A stretch of 64,000 nucleotides of DNA from an uncultured Clostridia bacterium (GTDB taxonomy: Bacteria; Bacillota; Clostridia; Oscillospirales; Butyricicoccaceae): NCBI GenBank assembly GCA_944381055.1, contig CALWJQ010000084.1, forward strand, positions 1 through 64,000, read 5' to 3'. Shown piece after piece: positions 49,485-57,564 of the stretch. Both the position numbers and the translations under genes were made by a program. The notes under the pieces were generated by a model. That model saw only the letters and a list, made by a program, of their open reading frames with translations. It was not told the DNA's origin and did not search any database. The first letter of the stretch is position 1. Each line of letters begins with the position of its first letter.

Positions 49485-50923
49485 TGTCCGGCTCCCCCTT
49501 TCCGATAGGACACAAAGCGGACGGTAAATTCGCTGCCCTTTCCGTACTCGCTCCTGACCTCGATGCGGCCGCCCAGGTTCCTGACCCATTCGTCGACAAT
49601 GGCAAGCCCCAGCCCCGTTCCGCCCGTAGCGCGCGACCGCGTTTTGTCCACGCGGTAAAAGCGCTGGAAAATGTTGTTCAGGTGTTCGGGCGGGATGCCG
49701 ATGCCGGTGTCGCAGACGGTCAGCACGGTCATGTCCTTATCCGTACCGACGCCGGCGACGACTTTTCCTCCGCGGCGGTTGTATTTCACGGCGTTTTCCA
49801 TCAGGTTAAAAACGACCTGGTACAGCCCGTCGGGGTCGGCCAGAATCAGGTGCCGGCCGCCGCTGTGCAGCTCGATGGAAACCCCGTACTGGGCCGCGCT
49901 CCCGCGCAGCAGGTCAGCGCACTTGCGGACCGTCGCGTCGACGTCGCACGGCACCGGGCGCGCCGGCGGCATGGCGTCGAGCCGCGTCAGGTCGAGCAGG
50001 CTTTCGGAAATCCGCGTCAGGCGCTCGATTTCTTCGTTGATGTCGGTCAAAAACTCGCGCACGTCTTCGCGGCTGATGTTTTTGGTCTGCAAAATGGAAT
50101 CGGACAGCAGACGGATAGACGCCAGCGGCGTCTTGAGCTCGTGGCTGGCGTCCGACACAAACTGCCGCCGCATTTCCTCGTTTTTCTGGATCTGCCCGGT
50201 CAAAACGTTGAACTCGCTGCCGATAGCCGACAGCTCGTCCTGGCCCCGCATCTGGATCTTATAGCTGTATTCCCCCTGCCCGACCCGCTTGACGCCGCGC
50301 AGCAGCAGCCCAAGCCGGCGGCTGAAGATCAGCATGAAGGCCGCGATGCCCAGCAAACTGACGGCGGTCAGGACAATCGACAGCCGGTACAAATCCCCCT
50401 GGGTCTCGCGCAGCCGCGCGGCCTGTTCGGTGTCGTAGTCATAAAAATACACAGCTCCCGCCGTTTCGCCGCCCCGCATGACGGGCACGGCGGCGCACGA
50501 CTCAAAAGCCGTTTCGCTGTAACGGCAGCGGAAGACATCCCGCCCTGAAAGCGCGGCGATCATTTCAGGGAACAGCGCCAGCCTGCCGACGACGGCCGCC
50601 GTCTGCGAGCTGTCGTAAATGACAATGCCGCCGGCGTCGGCGGCCAAAATCCGCCGCTCGCGCATGACGTCAAGCAGGCGGACGGCGTTGTACACATTGT
50701 CCTCGGTCAGCTCAGGGTAGCTTTCAAGCGCGGCTGCCAGCGTCGTCGCCGCGCTCCACAGCTCGGTCTCTTTGGTCGCGATAACCTGCTCGCGCATCAG
50801 CTGCACCGGGTAATAATTGATGATGACGAGCACCGCTGCCAGCAGCACTGCAAACGCCGCGCTGAGCCTGAAACGCAGGCTGCTGAGCAGCCTGCGCAGC
50901 CAGCCGAAGCGGCTTTTACCCAT
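49481..50923 (-). CDS. Sensor histidine kinase
   Basis: A 480-residue membrane kinase. Helix 1 at about 18-40 (FRLSAAFAVLLAAVLVIINYY), a 140-residue extracytoplasmic domain, helix 2 around 180-200 (LTAVSLLGIAAFMLIFSRRL), a HAMP domain, H-box VSDASHELKTPLASIRLL, and ATPase N-box NLMENAVKYN, G1 DTGIGIPPEHL and G2 GGTGLGLAI. The architecture is WalK/MtrB-like, without PAS. Gene order response regulator, kinase, GerMN lipoprotein, all overlapping, suggests one envelope-sensing module. Confidence 0.95.
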   Translation of the reverse strand: MGKSRFGWLRRLLSSLRFRLSAAFAVLLAAVLVIINYYPVQLMREQVIATKETELWSAATTLAAALESYPELTEDNVYNAVRLLDVMRERRILAADAGGIVIYDSSQTAAVVGRLALFPEMIAALSGRDVFRCRYSETAFESCAAVPVMRGGETAGAVYFYDYDTEQAARLRETQGDLYRLSIVLTAVSLLGIAAFMLIFSRRLGLLLRGVKRVGQGEYSYKIQMRGQDELSAIGSEFNVLTGQIQKNEEMRRQFVSDASHELKTPLASIRLLSDSILQTKNISREDVREFLTDINEEIERLTRISESLLDLTRLDAMPPARPVPCDVDATVRKCADLLRGSAAQYGVSIELHSGGRHLILADPDGLYQVVFNLMENAVKYNRRGGKVVAGVGTDKDMTVLTVCDTGIGIPPEHLNNIFQRFYRVDKTRSRATGGTGLGLAIVDEWVRNLGGRIEVRSEYGKGSEFTVRFVSYRKGGAGQ

Positions 50924-51608
50924 TTTTCTCGACGCGGAAGTAGTATCCGACGCCCCACTTGGTCAGGATATACCGGGGGTTGGCGTCGTCTTCTTCCAGC
51001 TTTTCGCGCAGCCGCCGGATATGCACGTCGACCGTCCGGATGTCGCCGGGATACTCATATCCCCACACATTATTGAGCAGGGTTTCCCGGCTGAACACAC
51101 GCCCCTGGTTGCGCATCAGCATGGCCAAAAGGTCAAACTCCTTGGCCGTCAGGTCGACGGCGCCCCTCCCTTCGACCGTGACCGAACGCTGCATCAGGTC
51201 GACGGCGATGGGCCCTGCGCTCAGGCGCTCGGAAGCCGACGCCCCGGTCTGCCCGGCACGCCGCAGGATGACGCGGATGCGCGCCTTGAGCTCTAAAATA
51301 TCAAACGGCTTTGTGATATAGTCGTCAGCGCCGTACTCAAACCCGATCAGCTTGTCGCTGCCTTCGCTTTTGGCCGTCAGCATGATGACCGGCACATTGG
51401 ATGTCTCGCGGATCTTGCGGCAGACGGTCAGCCCGTCGAGCACGGGCAGCATCAGATCCAGGATGATCAGATCATAGCTGTTTTCACGGAACATGACAAG
51501 CGCCGTCGAACCGTCGTAAGCGCCGTCGACCGTATACCCTTCGTTTTCCAAATTGAATTTGATGCCCTTGACGAGCAGCTTTTCGTCGTCAACCACCAAA
51601 ATGCGCAT
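50916..51608 (-). CDS. OmpR/PhoB-family response regulator
   Basis: A 230-residue regulator: receiver with DDE at 7-9, phospho-Asp in DLIILDLMLPVLDG (about residue 51), Lys in YITKPFDILE, then a winged helix ending RTVDVHIRRLREKLEEDD and GVGYYFRVE. It resembles VicR/WalR and MtrA. Start ATG at 51608 with GGAGGG seven bases upstream; stop overlaps the kinase start by 8 bp. Confidence 0.96.
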   Translation of the reverse strand: MRILVVDDEKLLVKGIKFNLENEGYTVDGAYDGSTALVMFRENSYDLIILDLMLPVLDGLTVCRKIRETSNVPVIMLTAKSEGSDKLIGFEYGADDYITKPFDILELKARIRVILRRAGQTGASASERLSAGPIAVDLMQRSVTVEGRGAVDLTAKEFDLLAMLMRNQGRVFSRETLLNNVWGYEYPGDIRTVDVHIRRLREKLEEDDANPRYILTKWGVGYYFRVEKNG

Positions 51609-51612
51609 TGTG

Positions 51613-51987
51613 TTACCCTCCCATACAGATGATATAGTCGCACAGCCCCTCATAAGTCGCAGGCCCGATGCCGCTGACCGCCATCAGCTCTTCGCACGAA
51701 GCAAAGGGCCCGTTCCGTTCGCGGTATTCGATGATCTTTTCCGCCGTCTTTTCGCCGATCTGCGGCAAAAGGCAAAGCTCTTCAACCCCCGCCGTATTGA
51801 TGTCAACCGGTCCGAACGCCGGCGCTCCGCCGCCCCCGGGCGCGTCCCGCGATTCCAGCGCAGGCAGGGCCAGCGGTTCCTTCCCGCCGCTCATCCACGC
51901 GCCGCCCCAAAGCAGCGAAAACCGCCCCAGCGCAATGCCGAGCAGGCAGCAGCCCGCCGCCAGCGCGATCGACGTTTTTGCCTGCAT
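51613..51987 (-). CDS. ComEA-like helix-hairpin-helix protein
   Basis: A 124-residue protein with an N-terminal anchor (KTSIALAAGCCLLGIALGRF), a Gly/Pro linker and a tandem HhH DNA-binding domain: VDINTAGVEELCLLPQIGEK, TAEKIIEYRERNGPF, and AVSGIGPATYEGL. In competence, ComEA binds incoming DNA at the membrane. It lacks the SLBB domain of full ComEA. It precedes the response regulator by four bases, an unusual operon partner. Confidence 0.85.
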   Translation of the reverse strand: MQAKTSIALAAGCCLLGIALGRFSLLWGGAWMSGGKEPLALPALESRDAPGGGGAPAFGPVDINTAGVEELCLLPQIGEKTAEKIIEYRERNGPFASCEELMAVSGIGPATYEGLCDYIICMGG

Positions 51988-52046
51988 GGCGAAGCCCCCC
52001 TTCCGGCGCGGATCAATTAAAATTTCTTAAGGACTTCATTCTGCCG

Positions 52047-52075
52047 TTGAAAACCGTCCGGTTTTCTGATAAACT
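52047..52075 (+). promoter_or_regulatory. Promoter of the D,D-carboxypeptidase gene
   Basis: TTGAAA (52047-52052), 17-bp spacer, TAAACT (52070-52075). The leader has a CCGGGCG/CGCCCGG hairpin at about 52122-52138. Confidence 0.65.
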
Positions 52076-52171
52076 GTTTAAAAGCCCTTTCTTTTATTGT
52101 ATTATACCAAACAAAGTGCTCCGGGCGCAACGCCCGGCATGATAAAATACCCGAATATTTTGCAAAGGAGA

Positions 52172-53485
52172 GTGCTCACCCTGAAACGCCTGAAAACCCC
52201 TGTCTGCCTGCTGCTCGTCCTTACGGCTCTCCTCATGCCGGCCTGCGCCGCCGAGCCCCCGGCCGTTACCGCGGCGGCCGCCATTCTGTACGAGGTCAAG
52301 TCCGATGAAGTCCTGTTTGAATACAACGCCGACGTGCAGCGCTACCCCGCCAGCACGACCAAGCTGATGACCGCCATCGTGGCGCTGGAACACGGCGACA
52401 TCACCGACACGGTCACCGTGTCGCAGAGCGCGCTCGACGGCCTGCCCGAACGCGGCAGCAGCGTCTTTCTCATCGCGGGCGAAGAGATGTCCTTTTCCGA
52501 CATGCTCAACTACCTGCTCGTCGCGTCGGGCAACGACGCGGCCAACGCCCTGGCCGAACACGTCGCCGGGTCGGTCGACGGCTTTGTCGCCCTGATGAAT
52601 GAAAAGGCGGCTGAGCTGGGATGTACGGGCACCCACTTTGCCAATCCGCACGGCCTGCACGACGAGACCCACTATACCACAGCGCGCGATCTTCTGTACA
52701 TTGCCCGCTGCGCCATGGAAAACCCGGTCATCGCCGAAATTGTCGCCAAGCCGCAGATCGAGCTGCAGGCGACCAACAAACACCCCGAGCCCACCGTTTT
52801 GACGACGACCAACCACCTGCTGACACGCATCCGCCGCAGCGAATACTACTACCCTTCGGCCATCGGCGTCAAAACCGGCTTTACCACCCCTGCCGGCAAC
52901 TGCCTGGTCGCGGCCGCCAAAAACGACGACCTGACCTATATTTCGGTCGTACTCGGCGGGACCGAGACCGAAGACGGGAACATCACCAGTTTTTCTGATA
53001 CCATTGCGCTGCTTGACTACGCGCAGGAAGGCTTTGCCGTGCAGCAGCTGGTCAAAAGCAGCGACCCCATCACCGAAGTCCCCGTCCGGCTGGCCACCGA
53101 CCGCGACACGCTGGTGCTGACCCCCGAAAGCGACCTGTCCGCCCTGCTGCCCGTCGGGTTTGATCCGGCCGACGTCACGGTCGACTTTACCACCAACGAA
53201 GACATCTGCGCCCCCATTACGCGGGGGCAGGCCCTGGGGCAGGCCACCTTTACCTATAACGGCAAGGAATACGGCACCCTCAACCTGGTCGCGTCTGACG
53301 ATGTTGAGCGCTCGCAGGCTTTGTACATTGTCGACCGCGTCACCTCATTTTTCGGCAGCACCGCCTTCCGCATCGCCGTTGCCGCCGTCCTGGCGCTCAT
53401 CGTCCTGTTTGTCGTGTGGCTCTTTATCCTGCGCGCGCGCAACAAGCGCCGCCGCCGTTCGCGGGGACGTTACCGCCGCAGGTAA
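52172..53485 (+). CDS. D-alanyl-D-alanine carboxypeptidase (DacF/PBP5 type)
   Basis: A 437-residue (from GTG 52172) low-molecular-weight PBP trimming peptidoglycan stem peptides. Signal peptide LKTPVCLLLVLTALLMPACA, S-x-x-K in PASTTKLMTA, S-x-N in LLVASGNDAAN, K-T-G in IGVKTGFTTPAG, then a beta-rich PBP5_C-like part and a C-terminal membrane helix (FRIAVAAVLALIVLFVVWLF) with a basic end. The start is unclear: AAAGGAG directly touches the GTG, whereas a CTG at 52181 has ideal spacing; no ATG is well placed. Confidence 0.92.
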   Translation: MLTLKRLKTPVCLLLVLTALLMPACAAEPPAVTAAAAILYEVKSDEVLFEYNADVQRYPASTTKLMTAIVALEHGDITDTVTVSQSALDGLPERGSSVFLIAGEEMSFSDMLNYLLVASGNDAANALAEHVAGSVDGFVALMNEKAAELGCTGTHFANPHGLHDETHYTTARDLLYIARCAMENPVIAEIVAKPQIELQATNKHPEPTVLTTTNHLLTRIRRSEYYYPSAIGVKTGFTTPAGNCLVAAAKNDDLTYISVVLGGTETEDGNITSFSDTIALLDYAQEGFAVQQLVKSSDPITEVPVRLATDRDTLVLTPESDLSALLPVGFDPADVTVDFTTNEDICAPITRGQALGQATFTYNGKEYGTLNLVASDDVERSQALYIVDRVTSFFGSTAFRIAVAAVLALIVLFVVWLFILRARNKRRRRSRGRYRRR

Positions 53486-53494
53486 AACCTGTTC

Positions 53495-53520
53495 AAAAGC
53501 CCGGCGCAGGCCGGGCTTTT
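53495..53520 (+). terminator. Intrinsic terminator
   Basis: Perfect 11-bp stem AAAAGCCCGGC/GCCGGGCTTTT with a GCAG loop. Confidence 0.9.
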
Positions 53521-53537
53521 GCTGTTTCAGGGCTTCG

Positions 53538-53565
53538 CTACCAATAGTAGCCGGATAGTTGGTAG
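53538..53565 (+). promoter_or_regulatory. Inverted repeat before the XRE regulator gene
   Basis: CTACCAA-N14-TTGGTAG (53538-53544, 53559-53565) lies about 25 bp before a TATAAT at 53587-53592, a plausible operator for the XRE protein encoded next. Confidence 0.5.
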
Positions 53566-53625
53566 ACCCGCAAGCCCGTTTTCGCCTATAATGAGAGAAA
53601 ATCGCAAACGGAGGAAAATAGCATC

Positions 53626-54102
53626 ATGGAACTGGGAATGAAGATCCGGCAGCTGCGCACCGAACGCGGCCTGTCGCAGGAGGCGCTGGCCCACGAGCTG
53701 GACGTGTCGCGGCAGGCGGTGACCAAGTGGGAGTCCGGGGCCGCCCTGCCCAGCACGGCCAACCTGCTGGCGCTGTGCGAACTGTTTGGCATTTCGATGA
53801 ACGAACTGACCGGCGGTCAGGAGCCGCCGCAGCCTGCCGGGCGTACGCCGCGGGCGCCGCTGTGGGGAGCGCTGCTGCTCGGCGCCGGCGCGGGGCTGGC
53901 TGTTTTAACACTCCCTGCCTGGATCTTTCAGCGCAGCCGCAGCCTGCCGGCCGGCGTCATCGGCATGGCCGACGGGGCGACCAGCATCTGGGTGACCGGC
54001 GCGCCGGTTCTGTTATATGCGCTGACCGGTCTGGCCGCGCTCTGCGCCGCTGTGGGCGTCTGGACCCTGCTCGCTCAAAAACACAAGAGAGGGCAGAAAT
54101 GA
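53626..54102 (+). CDS. Membrane-bound XRE-family regulator
   Basis: A 158-residue protein. Residues 1-62 are a helix-turn-helix of the Cro/XRE type (MKIRQLRTERGLSQEALAHE, DVSRQAVTKWESG, LCELFGISMNELTGG). After a Pro linker come three membrane helices (PLWGALLLGAGAGLAVLTLPA, VTGAPVLLYALTGLAALC and onward). Such anchored XRE proteins sense membrane or envelope state. The stop overlaps the lipoprotein start (ATGA), so both are one unit. GGAGGAAAATAGCATC precedes the ATG. Confidence 0.85.
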   Translation: MELGMKIRQLRTERGLSQEALAHELDVSRQAVTKWESGAALPSTANLLALCELFGISMNELTGGQEPPQPAGRTPRAPLWGALLLGAGAGLAVLTLPAWIFQRSRSLPAGVIGMADGATSIWVTGAPVLLYALTGLAALCAAVGVWTLLAQKHKRGQK

Positions 54103-54533
54103 GCCGTAAGCTCTTGGGATTTTTGCTTTTGTGTCTGCTGTTCGCCCTGCCCGGGTGCGCCCCCGGAACGCATTCCCAGTCTGCTCCGGCCGAAAGCCCC
54201 CGCAACGAAACGCCCGTTATGGCTGAAATCGACGAATGGCCGGAAAACGAGTACACTCAAAACCTCTTCCCGCCTGAATCGGGTGTCCCCGATTACACAC
54301 TGTCTGACGGGCAGGCCGGCCTGTTCAGCGTCTTTTACCGGGACGTTACCCGCGAACAGGGCCGGCAGTATATCGACGTGCTGTGCGCGGATGGGTTTGC
54401 CGTGCTCGAACAGGATGCCAACGCTGTTTCAATCGGCCAGATGCTGGAAAAAGACGGCGTATTTCTAAGCGTTTCCCTGTCCGACGGCGTACTGGGCGTC
54501 TGCATTTCCCTGCCGCAGGACAGCCAAAGCTGA
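54099..54533 (+). CDS. Small lipoprotein, unknown function
   Basis: A 144-residue lipoprotein: signal MSRKLLGFLLLCLLFALPGC with lipobox LPGC, a Pro/Ser-rich linker, then an 80-residue domain with FSVFYRDVTREQGRQYIDVL and repeated Gly/Asp turns. No known domain. Coupled to the membrane-bound XRE regulator; it could be the sensory partner on the outer face. Inference only. Confidence 0.75.
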   Translation: MSRKLLGFLLLCLLFALPGCAPGTHSQSAPAESPRNETPVMAEIDEWPENEYTQNLFPPESGVPDYTLSDGQAGLFSVFYRDVTREQGRQYIDVLCADGFAVLEQDANAVSIGQMLEKDGVFLSVSLSDGVLGVCISLPQDSQS

Positions 54534-54537
54534 AGAG

Positions 54538-54573
54538 AAAAAAGGACGCATCCCGCGGGATGCGTCCTTTTTT
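54538..54573. terminator. Perfect-palindrome bidirectional terminator
   Basis: A 36-bp perfect palindrome with 18-bp arms (core GGACGCATCCCG/CGGGATGCGTCC), A6 on one side and T7 on the other; serves both convergent operons. Confidence 0.92.
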
Positions 54574-55010
54574 TATTTTTCCAGCGCCATTATCATATCG
54601 ACGCGGGTCTGGTGCCTGCCGCCCTCAAACCCGGTGTCAAGGAAAAGGTCGGCAATCATGGCCGCCAGGCCGGGGCCGACGGTGCGCTCGCCCAGGCAGA
54701 GCACGTTGGCGTCGTTGTGCATCCGGGTCGCTTTTGCGGTAAAGCAGTCAGACACCGCGGCGGCGCGGATCCCATGAATTTTGTTGGCCGCCATCGACAT
54801 GCCGATGCCGGTGCCGCACACCAGAATCCCGCGCTCGTTTTCGCCCGCGGCGACGCTGCGCGCCACCTTTTCGGCAATGGCCGGGTAGTGGCACGACGTT
54901 TTGTCGTGCGTCCCAAAATCCTGTACTTCAAAACCGCGCTCCGTCAGGTGCTGTTTGAGCGTCTCTTTCAAATCAAAACCGGCGTGGTCGCTTCCAATGG
55001 CTATTTTCAT
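54573..55010 (-). CDS. rpiB: Ribose-5-phosphate isomerase B
   Basis: A 145-residue RpiB/LacAB family isomerase: MKIAIGSDHAGFDLKETLKQ, DFGTHDKTSCHYP (Cys/His site), ILVCGTGIGMSMAANK (phosphate loop) and VSDCFTAKATRMHNDANVLCLG. Interconverts ribose- and ribulose-5-phosphate (or a 6-C analog). Start overlaps the tsaB stop by 4 bp; last gene of tsaE-tsaB-rpiB. Confidence 0.96.
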   Translation of the reverse strand: MKIAIGSDHAGFDLKETLKQHLTERGFEVQDFGTHDKTSCHYPAIAEKVARSVAAGENERGILVCGTGIGMSMAANKIHGIRAAAVSDCFTAKATRMHNDANVLCLGERTVGPGLAAMIADLFLDTGFEGGRHQTRVDMIMALEK

Positions 55011-55687
55011 GGCTGTTTTTCCTCCTTTTGTTGTCTCATCCGCTCCGCCTGCGTCGGGCGCAGGTAAGACGGCCTGACATCGTGGCAGCTGACCGTTTCG
55101 CCCCGCACGGCACGGCTGTACGCGCAGCGCGCGGCAGAGGCCGCGTCTTCCGCCGCCCCGGCCGTTTCTTCGGGCAGGCCGAGTTCCGCGCACAAGTCCC
55201 GCGCGCCGCTTCCGCAGAGCCGCAGCGGATCCTGCCGCAAAAGCGCGGCTATCGCATCCGACGCCATGACGCCGTCCGGCGTGACGCGCGCCGCCGCTCC
55301 GTCCTGTACAAACTGCGCGGCGTAATACTCGCCCGCCCGCGCCCGCACGACGGCCAGCTTGCCGCCCGGACGGGAATCGTCGGCCCAGGCCGCCGCCTCG
55401 AGCGTCGATACTGCGACGCACGGCCGGCCGCAGCCGAAGGCAAACCCCTTGACGGCGGCCACGCCGATGCGGATACCGGTGTAAGACCCCGGCCCGCAGA
55501 CGGCGGCAAACACATCGACGTCTTTGAGCGAAAGGTTCTGGCCGGCCAGCATTTCTTCACACACCGGCAGAATAGTGCGGCTGTGATCCATCATGGAATC
55601 GCGTTCGCAGCGCGCAATAACCGCGCCGTCGCGGCACAGCGCCGCTGACGCGACCCGGCCCGTCGTGTCCAGCGCCAGAATCAGCAC
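55007..55687 (-). CDS. tsaB: tRNA threonylcarbamoyladenosine biosynthesis protein TsaB
   Basis: A 226-residue ASKHA-fold protein, partner of TsaD/TsaE in t6A37 modification. LILALDTTGRVASAALCRDG opening, VCGPGSYTGIRIGVAAVKGF signature and VSTLEAAAW match TsaB. Start is a GTG at 55687 behind GAGGGGGTGGGACC, overlapping the tsaE end by 7 bp. Confidence 0.95.
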   Translation of the reverse strand: MLILALDTTGRVASAALCRDGAVIARCERDSMMDHSRTILPVCEEMLAGQNLSLKDVDVFAAVCGPGSYTGIRIGVAAVKGFAFGCGRPCVAVSTLEAAAWADDSRPGGKLAVVRARAGEYYAAQFVQDGAAARVTPDGVMASDAIAALLRQDPLRLCGSGARDLCAELGLPEETAGAAEDAASAARCAYSRAVRGETVSCHDVRPSYLRPTQAERMRQQKEEKQP

Positions 55688-56118
55688 GGTCCCACCCCCT
55701 CGGGCCAGCGCAGGACAAAGCTGCGCGTCTGTTCGCCGGTCTTTTCGATGTCCACCCACAGGGTGTCCGGCGGGAACAGCTCGGGCGCGACGCCGCTCCA
55801 TTCGGCGGCGCACAGCGCGCCCGACGCGAGGTAATCGTCCCACCCGATTTCCCATAAGGCGTCGCCGCCCGGCAGGCGGTACAGGTCAAAATGGCAGATC
55901 TTCCGTTTTGCGCGGTATTCGTTGACAATGGCATAGGTCGGGCTGGTCACGGCGTCGGCGCTGCCCAGCGCCCGGGCCAGCCCGCGCACCAGCGCCGTTT
56001 TGCCCGCCCCCAAATCGCCCGACAGCGCAATGGCCGACAGCCCGTCTGACTGCCGCGCGATGCGCCCGCCCAGCGCTTCGGTCTCGGTTTCGTTATGTGT
56101 CACGCAGGTCTGCGTCAC
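55681..56118 (-). CDS. tsaE: tRNA threonylcarbamoyladenosine biosynthesis ATPase TsaE
   Basis: A 145-residue P-loop protein: SGDLGAGKTALVRGLARALG (Walker A), VTSPTYAIVNEYRA (switch Thr/Ser) and CHFDLYRLPGGDALWEIGWDD (Walker B-like). It drives the TsaBDE cycle with ATP. The start is a GTG at 56118. tsaD is not in the window. Confidence 0.95.
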   Translation of the reverse strand: MTQTCVTHNETETEALGGRIARQSDGLSAIALSGDLGAGKTALVRGLARALGSADAVTSPTYAIVNEYRAKRKICHFDLYRLPGGDALWEIGWDDYLASGALCAAEWSGVAPELFPPDTLWVDIEKTGEQTRSFVLRWPEGVGPC

Positions 56119-56141
56119 GTTTTCGCCCCCATGTCTTGTGT

Positions 56142-56163
56142 AAAAAACCGCCGGTTTCCGGCG
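56142..56163 (-). terminator. Terminator-like hairpin in the tsaE leader
   Basis: On the minus strand CGCCGG-AAA-CCGGCG (56163-56149) is followed by GTTTTTT, between the promoter and the start codon; possible attenuator. Confidence 0.55.
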
Positions 56164-56181
56164 CTTATTTCCCTGATGTCT

Positions 56182-56209
56182 ATTGTATCATAAAATGTCC
56201 CGGGGACAA
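56182..56209 (-). promoter_or_regulatory. Promoter of tsaE-tsaB-rpiB
   Basis: Minus strand TTGTCC (56204-56209), 16-bp spacer, TACAAT (56182-56187). Confidence 0.65.
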
Positions 56210-56231
56210 AGACTTTTTCACGTTTTGCCGA

Positions 56232-56259
56232 TTGAATCGGCCGGCAAAAATGATATAAT
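56232..56259 (+). promoter_or_regulatory. Promoter of the SEDS gene
   Basis: TTGAAT (56232-56237), 16-bp spacer, perfect TATAAT (56254-56259). Confidence 0.75.
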
Positions 56260-56307
56260 AGCAGTACGGCCGTTTTGCCGCTCTGTTTTTCTGGAAAGGA
56301 ACCGCCT

Positions 56308-57465
56308 ATGCAGCATATTTCCCAATCCCTGCGCACGTTTTTTCAAAATGTGCCGCAGGCTGTCAAAACCTATCTCCGCACCGCCGACATGCTGCTGCTC
56401 GTGCTCTCGCTGGCCGCGTCCGGCCTGGGGCTCGTGCTCATTTTCAGCGCCACGCGCAGCTTTGATACCAACCGCTATGTGCTGGTTCAGGCCCTGGCCG
56501 TTTTCCTGGGACTGATCGGCTTTATTATCGCGTCGTTCATTGACCTTGACCGCATCGCCCCCGCCTGGCGCATCCTTTTTCTTCTCAACATCGGCCTGCA
56601 ATGCCTGCTCTTCCCCTTTGGCGTCGAAGGCGACACCGGCAACAAAAGCTGGATCCGGTTTGACAGCCTGGGCATCGGCATCCAGCCCGCCGAACTGGGC
56701 AAAATCCTTTTCATCCTGACCCTTTCGCGGCACATCTGCGAACTGCGCGACAAAATCAACTCCCCGCTGAGCGTTTTGCAGCTGGGCGCGCACGCCCTGC
56801 TCACGGCCGGCATTGTCTTCATCACCTCAGAAGACCTGGGCATGGTCATCGTCTACCTGTTTATCTTTTACATTCTGCTTTTTTCCAGCGGCATTTCACT
56901 GGCCTGGATGGGCGGCCTGACGGCAGCCGGCGGCGCAGCCCTCGGAATCCTGTGGCCGTTTTTGTCTGAAAACCAGCAGCTGCGCATTCTTGTCGTTTTT
57001 GAACCCGAACTGTCCGACCGCTACGCCTACCAGGCCAAACAGGGCATGATGGCCATCGGTTCGGGCCAGCTGACCGGCGAAGGCTTTCTCGACGGCCGCA
57101 TGACGCAGGCGGCTTCGGGTATTCCCGCCAAGCACACGGACTTTATTTTCGCCACTGCCGGCGAAGAGTGGGGGTTTATCGGCTGTCTCGTCATCATTGC
57201 CCTGCTTACGGCCATTGTACTGCGCATCTTTTACGATTCCGCCCACACCAACGACCAGTTCGCCCGCCTGATGTGCCTGGGTATCGGCGGGATGCTGATG
57301 GTGCAGACCCTTATCAACATCGGCATGTGCATGGGCATCATGCCGGTCATCGGCCTGACCCTGCCCTTTTTCAGCTACGGCGGCACGTCGGCGGCCATCA
57401 GCCTGACCTGCCTGGGCTTTGTCAGCGGCTTTGTCATGCGGCTCAAGCCCAGCTGGCTGCGCTGA
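56308..57465 (+). CDS. SEDS-family peptidoglycan glycosyltransferase (FtsW/RodA/SpoVE type)
   Basis: A 385-residue polytopic protein with about ten membrane helices. SEDS features: GNKSWIRFDSLGIGIQPAEL then GK, ITSEDLGMVIVYLFIFY (the acidic helix), the long extracellular loop GSGQLTGEGFLDGRMTQAAS, KHTDFIFATAGEEWGFIG with the conserved Glu and GLTLPFFSYGGTSAAISL near the end. These enzymes polymerise lipid II. The start ATG at 56308 follows AAAGGAACCGCCT. The subgroup (RodA, FtsW or SpoVE) cannot be fixed without a tree; no class B PBP is adjacent. Confidence 0.94.
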   Translation: MQHISQSLRTFFQNVPQAVKTYLRTADMLLLVLSLAASGLGLVLIFSATRSFDTNRYVLVQALAVFLGLIGFIIASFIDLDRIAPAWRILFLLNIGLQCLLFPFGVEGDTGNKSWIRFDSLGIGIQPAELGKILFILTLSRHICELRDKINSPLSVLQLGAHALLTAGIVFITSEDLGMVIVYLFIFYILLFSSGISLAWMGGLTAAGGAALGILWPFLSENQQLRILVVFEPELSDRYAYQAKQGMMAIGSGQLTGEGFLDGRMTQAASGIPAKHTDFIFATAGEEWGFIGCLVIIALLTAIVLRIFYDSAHTNDQFARLMCLGIGGMLMVQTLINIGMCMGIMPVIGLTLPFFSYGGTSAAISLTCLGFVSGFVMRLKPSWLR

Positions 57466-57564
57466 TCGTGTTCAGAATTTTTTAAGAATCCTGTCGGGCC
57501 GGACGACAGAAACGCCTGGTATTCTGTCTTCAGGCTCAACCGATCGTTTGAAAGGATGTCGCGT

